Below, piece after piece: positions 1 through 8,671 of a stretch of DNA of 64,000 bases. Below the pieces are notes generated by a model, which saw only the letters and a program-made list of their open reading frames with translations, was not told the origin of the DNA and did not search any database. Source of the stretch: Lutibacter sp. (GTDB lineage: Bacteria; Bacteroidota; Bacteroidia; Flavobacteriales; Flavobacteriaceae). Position numbers and translations under genes: made by a program. The DNA lies in the NCBI GenBank assembly GCA_018054895.1, contig JAGPIQ010000001.1:1-64000 (forward strand), given 5' to 3'. Numbering within the stretch: position 1 is the stretch's first letter; each line of letters opens with the position of its first letter.

Positions 1-554
1 ATTAATGCTTTTTGTGTATTAGTCAAAATTCCATGAATTTGCATTACTATGGTTTTATGAAAATTCCCACTAGCATCCTTCGAAATATCTGTAACTTCAA
101 GAGTTCCTTTCATAGTTCCTCCTTTGGAAAACTTCCAGTTTGTACTATTGCTTCCTGGAACCATTTGCTCGCGCAATTCTGTTCTTGAATACGAAGTATT
201 CGTTGTTGTTGCTCCTGGATATGTATAAAAAACCAATGCTCCTTTTATAGAATCATTATAGAAAAAAGGCTTTAATATTGCGTTTGTTCCATAATTTAAT
301 ATTGCCGGTGGCAAAACTTCTGTTGGGCTACCAATAGGCAATGTGACTTTCCAATTACTTAAATTAATAGTTGGAAGTTTATACGTTAAAGGATTTATAA
401 TAATTCCATTTCCAACAGCATTCTCATTTTCAACCACAACGTCTATTATTGGATCATCATCATTACTACCTTGACAGTTTATAAAAACAGTACAGACCAA
501 TATTAATAATATTGACCACATTCTGTTTTTATATAACTGACAACTTTTTTTCAT
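1..554 (-). CDS. Alginate lyase, PL7 family, lipoprotein (partial, cut by the window edge)
   Basis: This gene enters the window from the left, and its N-terminal 184 codons are visible. The N-terminus is a lipoprotein signal with Cys27 in a VFINC lipobox, followed by an Asp-rich linker. Two of the three PL7 signature motifs are visible: RTELRE at residues 124-129 and QIH at 172-174. The third, C-terminal YFKAG-type motif would lie outside the window. The enzyme should cleave alginate by beta-elimination at the cell surface. It is a close paralogue of the next gene (570-1481), only 15 bp away, so the two are a tandem duplication in one operon. Met12 is an alternative start. Confidence 0.9.
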   Translation of the reverse strand, partial: MKKSCQLYKNRMWSILLILVCTVFINCQGSNDDDPIIDVVVENENAVGNGIIINPLTYKLPTINLSNWKVTLPIGSPTEVLPPAILNYGTNAILKPFFYNDSIKGALVFYTYPGATTTNTSYSRTELREQMVPGSNSTNWKFSKGGTMKGTLEVTDISKDASGNFHKTIVMQIHGILTNTQKAL

Positions 555-569
555 TATTAATTCAACTTA

Positions 570-1481
570 TTAATGAGAAACTTCTAATTCGTAATATTTT
601 ACTTTTGCAAATGCTCCTTTATCTCTGGATTGAAAATAGTTTCCTGCTTTAAAATAGTTTTCAAAAACACCCCATTTTTTCATATGTATATTTTCATACA
701 CTTTATATTCACTATCATTTAAAATAACAACCATTTTACCATCCGAAATTTTCACTTCTAAAGTAAATTTTCCAAAACCTACTTCTTGCTTAAACGTATA
801 ACCTTCATCATCACCCCACATTTCTTCATGCAATAGTTGATCTCCTGTTGCTTCTAAAACTTTTAAAACCTTCGTTTTAACTCTAACCTTTCCATCCTGC
901 CAGTAAATTTTTAACATTGGAGGTGCATTATTATCTTTTTGTCCAATTAAATCACGTTGTTCATTGGTTAACCTACCATGAATTTGCATGATAATAGCCT
1001 TGTGATATTTACCATCAGAACCTTTCGTTATTTCTTCCATGGCCAATTTACCTTTCATATTAGCTCCTTGTGCAAAAGTCCAATTAGTATTATTATCACC
1101 AGGAACCATTTGCTCTCTTAACTCTGACCTAGAATATTTGGTATTTGCTGTTGTTGCATCACTTGGGTACGCATAAAACACCAATGCTCCACTTGTTGAG
1201 TCATTGTACATATAAGGTATTAACCTTGGATCTTTAGCATACTCTAAAATTGCAGGTGGTTCAACGTTCATTGCTCCTCCTTTTGCATTTAATTCTGGCG
1301 TTGTAACACTCCAATGACTTAAATCAATTTCAGGTAACTTGTACTTTTTTTTCTTCTTATCTTTTTTATCAACAGCTTTACCCGAATCTGTAACACTGCT
1401 TTTCTGTGCTTGACAAGCAGTGTTAACAGATAGAAATGCTATTAGTAAAGCTACAACAAATTCTTTTCGGATATATATCAT
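570..1481 (-). CDS. Alginate lyase, PL7 family, lipoprotein
   Basis: This is a 303-aa secreted endo-type alginate lyase. Residues 1-23 form a lipoprotein signal ending in VNTAC (Cys23). A Lys-rich linker (about 36-48) precedes one PL7 jelly-roll domain. All three family motifs are visible: RSELRE at 118-123, QIH at 166-168 (Gln and His of the active site) and YFKAGNYFQ at 276-284. PL7 enzymes cut 4-O-linked uronate chains, leaving unsaturated ends. The Ile of QIH is often associated with polyG or polyMG preference, but that is family knowledge and not proof here. The gene lies 9 bp downstream of the PKD lipoprotein gene in the SusC-led operon. Confidence 0.95.
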   Translation of the reverse strand: MIYIRKEFVVALLIAFLSVNTACQAQKSSVTDSGKAVDKKDKKKKKYKLPEIDLSHWSVTTPELNAKGGAMNVEPPAILEYAKDPRLIPYMYNDSTSGALVFYAYPSDATTANTKYSRSELREQMVPGDNNTNWTFAQGANMKGKLAMEEITKGSDGKYHKAIIMQIHGRLTNEQRDLIGQKDNNAPPMLKIYWQDGKVRVKTKVLKVLEATGDQLLHEEMWGDDEGYTFKQEVGFGKFTLEVKISDGKMVVILNDSEYKVYENIHMKKWGVFENYFKAGNYFQSRDKGAFAKVKYYELEVSH

Positions 1482-1490
1482 ACTATTAAA

Positions 1491-2378
1491 TTAGTTTAAA
1501 GCTTCAAGTGTAAATGAATCTATGTAAATTTCTTCTACATCATTATATAAAACGATTGCTAATTTGGTATTAGCTCCTGAATTAAAAATTAAAGTACCTT
1601 CAGTAAGCGCAGCTACATTATCTGCAGTTTCGGCATGTGCATTTGCTGCAATAGTATTTGCTGAAAGTGTCGTTAAATTCCATTCAGTTAATGGATTCAC
1701 AATTGCTACATTCATAATTCCTGTTTCTGCTTTTCCATTTTTCATTCTGTATTTATACTTTAATACATATGTTGCATTAGGTGTAAAATTTAATTCTTGA
1801 TACCCTAATCTTTCTCCAGAATTTGGAAATTTACCTCCTCTAGCTCCTTCAAAATAACCACCAGAAGTTGTAGTTTGCATAACCACTGTTTTACCATCAA
1901 CTCTTTTAAAAGGAGGCTCCCAAAAACTTTTTTCTTCATCTAATTCAATACCAGCACCTAAAATTTCTGGCGCTACAACAAGAGGAACTTCTGGTTCAAT
2001 GATAACAATTTCCATTGAAAATGTATCTGATTTACCAAGTTTATCTGTAGACATTAAAGTAACCGTAAATGTACCTTCTCCAGGGAAAGTATTTTGTCCA
2101 TCTACACTAATAGCCGAATTTCCATCACCATAATCCCAAACATAATCAGTTGCACTTGATGATGTATTAGAAAAAGTATAGGTTAAATAATCTGCTGTAG
2201 GTGTAGCACTAAAATTAGCCACAGGTGGTTTTAAATCAACTTTCGAATTTGCTTCAGCCAAATCATACGTTAATGAATCAATCGTAGGATCACAAGACGT
2301 TAAGGAAACACTAAATACAAGCACCATAGCACCCATAAATAATTTCGAAACGTGTTTTATTAAATTAATATTTTTCAT
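1491..2378 (-). CDS. PKD-domain surface lipoprotein of the alginate operon
   Basis: This 295-aa protein has a lipoprotein signal ending in LTSC (Cys29). A PKD domain spans about residues 52-127 and shows the typical WDYGDG motif at 81-86. A C-terminal beta-rich domain (about 135-295) has no visible catalytic motif. It sits directly after SusD and before the PL7 lyases, where Bacteroidota polysaccharide loci usually encode an auxiliary surface glycan-binding protein. Binding of alginate is an inference from position and architecture. The C-terminal domain may be a carbohydrate-binding module; the sequence alone does not settle it. Confidence 0.8.
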   Translation of the reverse strand: MKNINLIKHVSKLFMGAMVLVFSVSLTSCDPTIDSLTYDLAEANSKVDLKPPVANFSATPTADYLTYTFSNTSSSATDYVWDYGDGNSAISVDGQNTFPGEGTFTVTLMSTDKLGKSDTFSMEIVIIEPEVPLVVAPEILGAGIELDEEKSFWEPPFKRVDGKTVVMQTTTSGGYFEGARGGKFPNSGERLGYQELNFTPNATYVLKYKYRMKNGKAETGIMNVAIVNPLTEWNLTTLSANTIAANAHAETADNVAALTEGTLIFNSGANTKLAIVLYNDVEEIYIDSFTLEALN

Positions 2379-2409
2379 TGTATATCTTTATTTAATTAAT
2401 TAATTTATC

Positions 2410-3891
2410 CTAATTATAACCAGGATTTTGATTCATTACTCCTTTACTCAAATTTATTTCATTTTGAGGAATTGGTAACAATAAATCCGTAGATGTGTAA
2501 TTAAAATTATTTACAGTTGCAAATGCTGAAAGTTTTTCTTGAGCAGCACCAAAACGAATTAAATCAAACATTCTATGATTTTCAAAGGCAAACTCTACTC
2601 GTCTTTCTAACAATAAATCCGCTTTTTTAAGTGGTGAAGGGCGATCAGCAGCAAGGATAAATCCAGCTCTTTTTTTAACTTCCATAAAAGAATCTATCGC
2701 ATTACTATTTGAAGTTTCCGTAGCACTTCCCATTATAGCTTCTGTATGCATTAATAAAATATCAGCATAACGCAATACAATCCAATCGTTACCAGCTAGT
2801 CTTGGTAAACCTGTAAAAGTTTTACCATCATTTCCTCCATCAGCTCCATCAGGAAAATATTTTGCAACTTGATATCTAACCGTTCCACCTCCAAGAACCG
2901 TTAAAGGGTCGGCTCTGTAAGAAGTTGCAATTCTATTTCCACCATGAGCATCTATTGCAGCAACAACATCTGTAGTTGCATAATTAACTCCACTTGTTCT
3001 TCCAACTGCATTCATCCATTCAGAAGAAAACAATTGACTATTATCTTGAACATTGCTATTAAAACCAATAGCAAAAATAACTTCCGTATTTAAACTACCT
3101 TCAGTATAAAACACATCGTGAAAATCAGCTTTTAAAGAAAACTTTTTACTGTTAATAATATCTTCACACAAAAGTTGAGCATTTGTATAATTTTCCGCAG
3201 TTCCAATAGTTAAATAAACTTTAGCTAACAATCCTTGAGCTGCAGCTTTTGTAGCTCTTGTTTTGTATGTTGTAGATAAACCTCCAGTAATGGCAGTTTT
3301 TAAATCGCTTACAATTAAATCATAAATTAAACTTTTATCCACTCTTGTGAATTGAATTTCAGTTTCAGCTGGTGAAATTACACGATCAACCAACGGCAAA
3401 TCTCCAAATAAACGTACTAAGTTAAAATAAGCATATGCTCTTAAAAATTTAGCTTCAGCTTCAATAGCTAAGGCTTTAGTAGCATCATCAACAACACCTA
3501 TATTTCCTAATATAACATTTGCTCTATAAATCACTTGAAAATAACTAGAATAGTAATTTCCTACAAAATTATTAGTTGGAAGTATATTAAAACTTTCTAA
3601 CTGACCTGCATCAGAAGCATCTTCTGAATCAGGACTTTTTGTACTAGTATTATCACTTCGCATTTCAGTTACATAAAACTCATACTGCACACCGTGATTC
3701 GCATCTTTGTCATAATCATTAATACCTTGTACGGCAGCATAAACACCCATTAAACCAGTTTCTAACTCTGCTGCTGTTGTATAATAATTATCTGTTGTAA
3801 TACTTGAACTAGGTTCAGGCTCCAAAAAATCGCTACAAGAAAAGAAAACATTTCCTATTAAAATTATAGCTATATATTTTAAATATTTCAT
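2410..3891 (-). CDS. SusD/RagB-family glycan-binding lipoprotein (pair 1)
   Basis: This 493-aa outer-surface lipoprotein captures oligosaccharide for its SusC partner. The lipobox is FFSC (Cys19). SusD hallmarks are visible: the TPR-region motif RAYAYFNLVRLFGD, the late RRVEFAFENHRMFDLIRFG segment, and a C-terminus ending in NPGYN. It lies 31 bp downstream of the SusC gene, the standard order in polysaccharide utilisation loci. Because it shares an operon with PL7 lyases, alginate oligomers are the likely ligand. It is clearly diverged from the second SusD at 8672-10213, so the two pairs may bind different chain lengths or block types. Confidence 0.93.
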   Translation of the reverse strand: MKYLKYIAIILIGNVFFSCSDFLEPEPSSSITTDNYYTTAAELETGLMGVYAAVQGINDYDKDANHGVQYEFYVTEMRSDNTSTKSPDSEDASDAGQLESFNILPTNNFVGNYYSSYFQVIYRANVILGNIGVVDDATKALAIEAEAKFLRAYAYFNLVRLFGDLPLVDRVISPAETEIQFTRVDKSLIYDLIVSDLKTAITGGLSTTYKTRATKAAAQGLLAKVYLTIGTAENYTNAQLLCEDIINSKKFSLKADFHDVFYTEGSLNTEVIFAIGFNSNVQDNSQLFSSEWMNAVGRTSGVNYATTDVVAAIDAHGGNRIATSYRADPLTVLGGGTVRYQVAKYFPDGADGGNDGKTFTGLPRLAGNDWIVLRYADILLMHTEAIMGSATETSNSNAIDSFMEVKKRAGFILAADRPSPLKKADLLLERRVEFAFENHRMFDLIRFGAAQEKLSAFATVNNFNYTSTDLLLPIPQNEINLSKGVMNQNPGYN

Positions 3892-3922
3892 AATATTATT
3901 TGTTTTTTTGTTATAAAATTTA

Positions 3923-6900
3923 TTAAAAATCTAAATTTAAACCTACAGATATGGTGCTATAAATTGGTGATCCACCTCTTTGGTATCCGTATTGCGTAGG
4001 ACTTGTTTTGTCCGTTGCTTCCGGGTTCCATCCTGTATAATTATCAGCTGTTTTATAAATTAAATTTTGACCAGTTGCATAAATTTTTAATCCTGAAACT
4101 CCAAATTTCTCTAATACATCTTTAGGTAAATTATACCCAATATTTACATTTCTTAAAGCAATGTAGGATGCATCTTGAACAATACTATTTGTAAAATATT
4201 TATCTACCATAAAACCTTGGTTAGGTGCTTCTTCACCAGCTGCATTCGCCACAAGTGTTCTATTATTATTGTTACTAAACAAATAATGATCTGCAATATT
4301 TCTTACTTCTGCACCGTGAGATCCTTGAAACATAAAAGAAAAATCAACATCTCCAAAACTAAATTCGTTTGAAAAACTCCAAATTAACTCAGGGTAAGGA
4401 TTTCCTAACACCGTTTTATCTTCTTCATCTAACACACCATCTCCATTTAAATCTTTTACATACACAAGACCAGATTGCGCACCAACATGTCTATATGGTC
4501 TATCTAAAAATTCTAATGGTATTTCTTTATCTACAACATAACCATAGTAATTAGATATAGGCATTCCTTCTAAATTAATCCATTCTGCTGGTCTACTTGG
4601 GTCTACACTTGTAATTTGACCATTAGAATCCGCAAAATCAATTAATGTATTTTTATTAGTGGTTGCTATTAATGTTGTATTCCATCTAAATTTTTCTGAA
4701 GAAATATTTTTTGTTCTTAACTCCAATTCCCAACCTTCATTTCTAACTTCACCTAAATTAACTAAGGCTCCTGAAAATCCAGTAGTAGCTGATATTGGGT
4801 TGTTTAATAATAATTGATCACTTGTTCTTCTGTACCAATCAATAGAACCTGATATTTTATTATTTAAGACTCCAAAATCTATCCCTGGGTTAATTTCAAT
4901 TAAACGTTCCCATTTCAATTCAGGGTTTGCAATATTTACTGGTGAAAAACCAGCTTGTACGCTACCATCAACTACATAGCTAGAATTAGCAGCTCCTAAC
5001 AAAGCTAAATGTGGATAATAATCGACTAAAATATTTCCTGTGCTTAATGTTGGCTCACTTCCTTGAGCATCCGGATCTACTGAACCTGTATTTAAACGGT
5101 CGTTACCAGTAACACCATAACTTGCTCTAAACTTAAGATTATTTACGAAATCACTTTCTCTTAAAAAATCTTCTTTTGCTATGTTCCAACCAACAGATAC
5201 CGCTGGGAAATTACCATATTTATAATCTGAACCAAAAATAGAACTTCCATCACGTCTCATACTAACAGACGCTAGGTACTTGCTACTATAAGCATAGTTA
5301 ACCCTAGACACATATGAAATTCCTCTTTTTTGCCATTCGAAACCATCAAACTCAGATATAGAAGTTGCATTTGTAATTTGTTGTACAACATCATTAGTAA
5401 AACCAGTTCCTTTCATACTTGAGAAGAAATAATTTCTACTTTCAACTGAAACCCCTGCTGTAACACCTAAATCATGATTTCCCAGCGTTTTATTATAATT
5501 GAAGAAGTTATCAAAAATTACATAATTTTCTTTTTGTGAAATCTCTTGCATATAGGCGTCCGTAGGACTCTCTTTTGCTTGAGTTCCTAAATAATCTATT
5601 CTTTTAGTATCATCATAAGACCCTGCTAATGTTGTTTTAAATGATAAATCATCCATTATATTATATTGACCATAAAAACTACCATATAACTGAAACTTTT
5701 TATCGTTTCTATCTCGCTCAGTAATTCTAGCATAAGGGTTAGCATTATTACTATTTCCAATATTTGTAAGTTTTTCATCATAAACTCCGTCTCCATTAAA
5801 ATCAAACATTACAAAATGATCTTGTCTTGCGTAATCTCCAACTTGAAAATTTTTATAAGCTCCAGTTGGATCTATAAACTTTAAAGTTTCTGCAGTATGG
5901 TAAATAGGTAACCAAGGTTGATGTCTTGCTACGTTATGAATATTTTCTGAAAAACGTTTTCTATTTGTAAATGAAGGGCTGAAATTAGCTCCAATACTAA
6001 ATTTATCATTTAATTTACTATCTACTTTTAATCTTGCCCCATATTTTTTATAATTATCTCCTAATAATACACCTTCATCATTTGAATAATTTAAACTGGC
6101 AGTATATTTAGTATTATCATTACCACCTCTTGCAGATATTGCATGGCTCGTAATAATACCTTGCTCAAAAAATACATCTTGCCAAGAACGGTCTGTTCCA
6201 ATTTGCAATTGCGCTTGTGTGTAATTAGATATCACACCAACTTCTGCCATTTGCTTTTCAGCCCATTCTGCAGTTGTAAAACCATAAGCATCACTTTTTC
6301 TAGGAGTTTTTATACCTGTAAATGTACTATAGTTAATTTTTGTTTTTCCAGACACTCCAGATTTCATGGTAATCATAATAATACCATTAGATCCTTTTGA
6401 ACCATAAATAGAAGAAGATGCAGCATCTTTTAATATTTCAAATGATTCAACGTTATTCATATTTAAAGATCCTAAAAATCCTGAATCTACAATAACACCA
6501 TCTACCACAATTAAAGGTGTAGAATCCCCTGCCATAGAACCAACCCCTCTAATAGTGATTGTTGGCGCAGCACCTGCTTCACCATCTGTAGCTTGAATAT
6601 TAACACCTGATACCTGACCAACAAGTGCATCATCTACTCTAGATACCGCAATTTGATCAAGATCTTCGTTTGTTACTTTTGAAATAGCACCTGTTAAATG
6701 CGATTTTTTAGTAGTACCGTACCCAATTACAACTACCTCTTCCAATGTATTAGCAGCTTCAGCCAAAATAACTGAAATTTGTTTTTGGTTTACAATTGGA
6801 ACTGCTTTCGTTGCAAATCCCATAAATGAAACCTCCAAAATATCTCCAGATTTTACACTTAACGAAAATTTTCCGTCAAAATCTGTAGAAGCCCCTTTAG

Positions 6901-7051
6901 TACTCCCTTTAATTATAACACTAGCACCAGGAATTGGTGAATTGTCTGTCTGGGACAGAACAGTACCCGTAAGAGTGAAGCTACTTTGAGCCATTAAAGT
7001 GATATTGATCATCAATATTACTATCAGGATTAGCTTAGTTTTTAAATTCAT
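3923..7051 (-). CDS. SusC/RagA TonB-linked outer membrane transporter (pair 1)
   Basis: This 1042-aa protein is the TonB-dependent importer of pair 1. It has a signal peptide (about 1-21, ending in MAQ) and a carboxypeptidase-D-like regulatory domain (about 25-105, with GASVIIKG and DGKFSL). A TonB-box/plug junction starting at LEEVVVIGYG is followed by the plug with GSKGSNG, then the C-terminal beta-barrel ending in LDF. It is the first gene of the operon SusC-SusD-PKD-PL7-PL7. The leader is about 140 nt long and contains two operator decamers just after a -7 box. The N-terminal 110 residues are nearly the same as in the second SusC, while the plug and barrel differ strongly. Confidence 0.95.
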   Translation of the reverse strand: MNLKTKLILIVILMINITLMAQSSFTLTGTVLSQTDNSPIPGASVIIKGSTKGASTDFDGKFSLSVKSGDILEVSFMGFATKAVPIVNQKQISVILAEAANTLEEVVVIGYGTTKKSHLTGAISKVTNEDLDQIAVSRVDDALVGQVSGVNIQATDGEAGAAPTITIRGVGSMAGDSTPLIVVDGVIVDSGFLGSLNMNNVESFEILKDAASSSIYGSKGSNGIIMITMKSGVSGKTKINYSTFTGIKTPRKSDAYGFTTAEWAEKQMAEVGVISNYTQAQLQIGTDRSWQDVFFEQGIITSHAISARGGNDNTKYTASLNYSNDEGVLLGDNYKKYGARLKVDSKLNDKFSIGANFSPSFTNRKRFSENIHNVARHQPWLPIYHTAETLKFIDPTGAYKNFQVGDYARQDHFVMFDFNGDGVYDEKLTNIGNSNNANPYARITERDRNDKKFQLYGSFYGQYNIMDDLSFKTTLAGSYDDTKRIDYLGTQAKESPTDAYMQEISQKENYVIFDNFFNYNKTLGNHDLGVTAGVSVESRNYFFSSMKGTGFTNDVVQQITNATSISEFDGFEWQKRGISYVSRVNYAYSSKYLASVSMRRDGSSIFGSDYKYGNFPAVSVGWNIAKEDFLRESDFVNNLKFRASYGVTGNDRLNTGSVDPDAQGSEPTLSTGNILVDYYPHLALLGAANSSYVVDGSVQAGFSPVNIANPELKWERLIEINPGIDFGVLNNKISGSIDWYRRTSDQLLLNNPISATTGFSGALVNLGEVRNEGWELELRTKNISSEKFRWNTTLIATTNKNTLIDFADSNGQITSVDPSRPAEWINLEGMPISNYYGYVVDKEIPLEFLDRPYRHVGAQSGLVYVKDLNGDGVLDEEDKTVLGNPYPELIWSFSNEFSFGDVDFSFMFQGSHGAEVRNIADHYLFSNNNNRTLVANAAGEEAPNQGFMVDKYFTNSIVQDASYIALRNVNIGYNLPKDVLEKFGVSGLKIYATGQNLIYKTADNYTGWNPEATDKTSPTQYGYQRGGSPIYSTISVGLNLDF

Positions 7052-7162
7052 AATTAAATGTTTAAGTTAAGTTTGTTTTATTAATATTTTTACATATTAA
7101 TTTTTTTAGATCCAGAAATGTATCTTCATTTCTATTTTTTTACTAATATAAGACTTTTATTC

Positions 7163-7205
7163 TGGTTTTCCAAACTGGTAAACCAATTTTAAAAGTTCAA
7201 ATATA
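7163..7205 (-). promoter_or_regulatory. Promoter with tandem operator decamers before SusC pair 1
   Basis: A TATATTTG -7 box (minus strand) lies at 7198-7205. Just downstream of it are two decamers, at 7176-7185 (TGGTAAACCA on the plus strand) and 7163-7172 (TGGTTTTCCA), with starts exactly 13 bp apart. The same arrangement occurs at three other promoters of this locus. A repressor bound here would sit at about +5 to +30 and block RNA polymerase. Confidence 0.75.
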
Positions 7206-7539
7206 TACTATATATATGTCAAATAAAAATATTGCTAATTGTTTTTTCTAACAATTAGCGAAAAGGTACGAAACACAATCAGTTACTGAATTTGTAAAAA
7301 AAATAGTCTACTTCTAAATAGGTCTATATCTATTTTTAAACCCATAAAACTTTATTTTATCAAACCTAACATCTTCTATTACATTGCCATTATTAAAGTG
7401 CATTTGTCAGAATATAAAATAAATCTTTCTATTAACTCGTTTTTGCATCATCCATCATCTTATCATACTATATAATTCTGACAATTTGCATCTTTATAAA
7501 TTTAACCACTATTACTAGCGTCTACAATCTCTTAGGTTT
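7206..7539. other. Non-coding gap upstream of the SusC pair 1 promoter
   Basis: No open reading frame is convincing here. The only structure seen is an imperfect inverted repeat: TGCATTTGTCAGAATATA at 7399-7416 and its near reverse complement at 7471-7490, sharing the core TTGTCAGAAT. It lies between the end of the bicupin gene and the SusC promoter, and could be a weak 3' hairpin of the bicupin transcript or a looped protein-binding site. Confidence 0.4.
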
Positions 7540-8361
7540 TTATAATTTATTATGAGTTTTTAACCACTCTTCTCCTTCTTTGTCTCTAAAAAAGTCCATC
7601 CACATATAATACATTTTTTCTCCTTTATCTACTTCAACAGAATGACTAGAACCTAATGGAATATGTAAAAGAGAATACGCTGGGAATTTTGCTTTAGCAT
7701 CATCTGCAAAAACAACCACTTCATTATCTGTAAGTCCTAAAAATAATTGTTCAAGCATTCCATGCTCATGAGCTTCCACTTTATCTGGCCCAGTTGTTTC
7801 AACTGTTCCCATAGCAATGCGAGGTATGTATTTGTTAGGCAGCACTGTTCTACTAACTGTATTTGGACTCTTAATTGGTTCAGTATAAGGTTCACAATCA
7901 ATAAATTTTGCGAAATATGGTTTTTGTGTATTTTCTTTAGGGAACTCTTTTAAATCTAAAATATCCTGTTCCGTTAATTCACTGGCTATTTTAAGAAAAT
8001 GAAGTGTATCATTTTTTTGAACAATAATTGATACTTCTTCTATTGTATTTGGTAAAAAAATGGTTTCAGGAACAATATTATAGTTTACTTTATCAGCAAC
8101 TACAGTTCCTTCTCCTTTAATAAAAAGATAAATAAATTTAGATCCTTTTTCTAACTTTTCTTCCATATTATTATCGCCCGTTAAGGTGATGTGCTCTACT
8201 TTAATTCCTGCAATTTCATTTTTAAGCAGCGCTTTACTATAGATTAACTTATTTGGTTGTAAATTCATTTGAAGGTGTTCAATTGGAATTTCCTGAGCAC
8301 TTGCTACTATTATTGAAAATAAGACTGTTGCAAAAATTAAAAAAGTTTGTGTGTTTTTCAT
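7540..8361 (-). CDS. Secreted two-cupin protein in the alginate locus
   Basis: This 273-aa protein has a cleavable signal peptide (about 1-22, ending in ASAQ), so it is periplasmic or exported. Two cupin folds are suggested. The N-terminal one (about 45-125) has few metal ligands. The C-terminal one (about 175-262) contains EAHEHGMLEQ and a later SSHSVEVD, which supply His and Glu ligands. It stands between the two SusCD transcription units, with hairpins upstream separating it from SusD pair 2. I do not recognise a named family. A role in opening or isomerising unsaturated uronates, as for cytosolic KdgF, is possible but only inferred. Confidence 0.6.
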   Translation of the reverse strand: MKNTQTFLIFATVLFSIIVASAQEIPIEHLQMNLQPNKLIYSKALLKNEIAGIKVEHITLTGDNNMEEKLEKGSKFIYLFIKGEGTVVADKVNYNIVPETIFLPNTIEEVSIIVQKNDTLHFLKIASELTEQDILDLKEFPKENTQKPYFAKFIDCEPYTEPIKSPNTVSRTVLPNKYIPRIAMGTVETTGPDKVEAHEHGMLEQLFLGLTDNEVVVFADDAKAKFPAYSLLHIPLGSSHSVEVDKGEKMYYMWMDFFRDKEGEEWLKTHNKL

Positions 8362-8482
8362 GAAAATAATTGTTTTGTATTGTTGATTTTTGCGCTAACA
8401 AATTTTACTTTTAAAAAGTATTCTTCCGAATTCGCTTATATTTTTTTGTAATCGATTCCCTTTTGAATTATTGATATTTAAT

Positions 8483-8520
8483 AAAATTGGCTGGTTTAAT
8501 ATATTAAACCAGCCAATTTT
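8483..8520. terminator. Perfect 38-bp palindrome, probable bidirectional terminator
   Basis: The arms 8483-8501 and 8502-8520 are exact reverse complements. The palindrome has an A-run at its left end and a T-run at its right end. It lies after SusD pair 2 and before the bicupin gene. Its core contains TGGTTTA and TAAACCA half sites, so an additional operator role cannot be excluded. Confidence 0.65.
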
Positions 8521-8592
8521 AGCAAAGAACTTATTCAAATATAATTACATTAAATAAATATTGAATAATTTGTTTTTAGCAATAATTTTAAT

Positions 8593-8628
8593 CTTGGGTT
8601 TATACAATTACTGTAGTATAAACCCAAG
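8593..8628 (-). terminator. Terminator hairpin after SusD pair 2
   Basis: A 13-bp perfect stem (CTTGGGTTTATAC at 8593-8605 with its complement at 8616-8628) lies 43 bp after the SusD stop. On the minus strand it is followed by an A/T-rich stretch, though not a pure T-run. Together with the palindrome at 8483-8520 it fills most of this 310-bp gap. Confidence 0.65.
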
Positions 8629-8671
8629 AATAAAAACTAGAAGACATTAATATTCTTCATTTAATTTAAAA

